The position numbers were made by a program, and so were the translations under genes. The notes beneath the pieces were generated by a model. That model worked only from the letters and a program-made list of their open reading frames with translations, was not told where the DNA came from and did no database searches. This document shows positions 22,129 to 22,649 of a stretch of DNA of 22,649 bases, one piece after another. Origin of the DNA: JAWKUK01 sp964402175 (GTDB lineage: Bacteria; Planctomycetota; UBA1135; GCA-002686595); the NCBI GenBank assembly GCA_964402175.1, contig CAYOBN010000085.1:1-22649 (forward strand), in the 5' to 3' direction. Numbering within the stretch: position 1 is the first letter of the stretch; each line of letters opens with the position of its first letter.

Positions 22129-22554
22129 TCAAGGCTGCGCGCCCTTGGCACGCGCGAGGAAACCGGCGTCGAACGCCTCGGGGAGGAGCGCGCGGATGGT
22201 GGTGCTGTGCGGCGCCCCGCTCGGTGTCGCGGAGATCACCACCAGGTCCGGGGCGTGCTCGAAGAGCACTTGACGGCACGCGCCGCAGGGCGGCACGGGC
22301 GTCGGGCCATCGGCGACCACCGCGATCGCGACGAAGCCACGCCGTCCCTCCGCGATGGCCCGCGCGACCGCGGCGCGCTCGGCGCACAGGGTCAGCCCGT
22401 AGCTGGCGCTCTCGACGTTGCACCCCGCGACGATGGCGCCGTCGGCGGTGAGCAGCGCCGCACCGACCTGGAAACCAGAATAGGGCGCGTGGGCGCGGAG
22501 CCGCACCGCGCGCGCCGCTGCCAGGAGGGCTGAGGGATCGATGGGGAGCGACAT
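22129..22554 (-). CDS. cdd: cytidine deaminase
   Basis: A 141-residue small, tetrameric-type enzyme that deaminates cytidine and deoxycytidine to uridine and deoxyuridine in pyrimidine salvage. Zinc ligands and catalytic Glu are intact: CAE (C57 with E59) and PCGACR (C90, C93), plus APYSGFQVGAALL (23-35) and GCNVESASYG. I chose the ATG at 22554. A GTG five codons upstream (22569) is an alternative that adds MSPPV. Its TGA stop lies two bases before the ligA ATG, so the two form an operon of nucleotide/DNA housekeeping genes. Confidence 0.95.
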   Translation of the reverse strand: MSLPIDPSALLAAARAVRLRAHAPYSGFQVGAALLTADGAIVAGCNVESASYGLTLCAERAAVARAIAEGRRGFVAIAVVADGPTPVPPCGACRQVLFEHAPDLVVISATPSGAPHSTTIRALLPEAFDAGFLARAKGAQP

Positions 22555-22588
22555 GACCGGGGGCGACACGTTAACCGCACCGCGCCGG

Positions 22589-22617
22589 GTTCGAACGGTA
22601 ACAGTTCGAACGGTACC
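22589..22617. repeat. tandem 14-bp repeat upstream of cdd
   Basis: Two near-identical copies, GTTCGAACGGTAAC (22589-22602) and GTTCGAACGGTACC (22604-22617), lie at a 15-bp period. Each contains the palindrome TTCGAA. They start 34 bp upstream of the cdd ATG, within its likely promoter, so they could be a paired operator. The regulator is unknown. Confidence 0.5.
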
Positions 22618-22649
22618 GGGTACGAGTCAGCGGCGAGGCGCGCGCGCAG

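Overview
The window is GC-rich bacterial DNA, most likely from a member of the Planctomycetota. That placement is an inference. It rests on the large secreted proteins with cysteine-containing C-terminal modules, the FG-GAP/VCBS protein, the DUF2490 protein, an OprO/P-type porin with a helical N-terminal segment, weak or absent Shine-Dalgarno sites at most starts, and a B12-dependent (class II) ribonucleotide reductase. No rRNA, tRNA, CRISPR array or insertion sequence was recognised.

Layout, left to right. Minus strand: a phosphate-selective-type porin (260-1621) behind an AT-rich promoter island, then DUF2490 protein and rpiA, joined by a one-base overlap. Divergent from rpiA, plus strand: a secreted VCBS/FG-GAP protein (3299-4390) interrupted by an in-frame TGA. 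Convergent with it, minus strand: a DsbD-like thiol:disulfide reductase (5611-8079), also interrupted by an in-frame TGA, followed 4 nt later by a SAM-dependent methyltransferase (4395-5606). Plus strand: two secreted proteins (8307-9020 and 9112-10329), the second carrying an in-frame TAG. Minus strand: cysD, two large secreted proteins that share a C-terminal module, nrdJ, murJ, ligA and cdd.

The central finding is that the window probably encodes two selenoproteins. In the DsbD-like protein the TGA sits exactly at the first cysteine of the C-terminal thioredoxin CxxC motif (FTGHT-TGA-VNCRKME). It is followed by a long hairpin whose loop starts 20 nt after the TGA. In the VCBS protein the TGA lies in an intact frame next to a cysteine (NW-TGA-CIG). 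It is followed by a perfect 7-bp hairpin whose loop starts 19 nt after the TGA. Both fit the recalled bacterial SECIS layout: a hairpin right after the UGA with a G among the first two loop bases. TGA is an ordinary stop in several neighbours, so global reassignment is unlikely. A selenocysteine DsbD is plausible from known redox families. A selenocysteine FG-GAP/VCBS protein would, as far as I know, be a new selenoprotein type.

Both candidate selenoproteins have export signals, so their redox-active residues would act outside the cytoplasm. The DsbD-like protein could supply reducing power to that compartment. The link between the two proteins is inference. The remaining genes are housekeeping: pentose phosphate (rpiA), sulfate activation (cysD), dNTP synthesis (nrdJ), peptidoglycan export (murJ), DNA ligation (ligA) and pyrimidine salvage (cdd).
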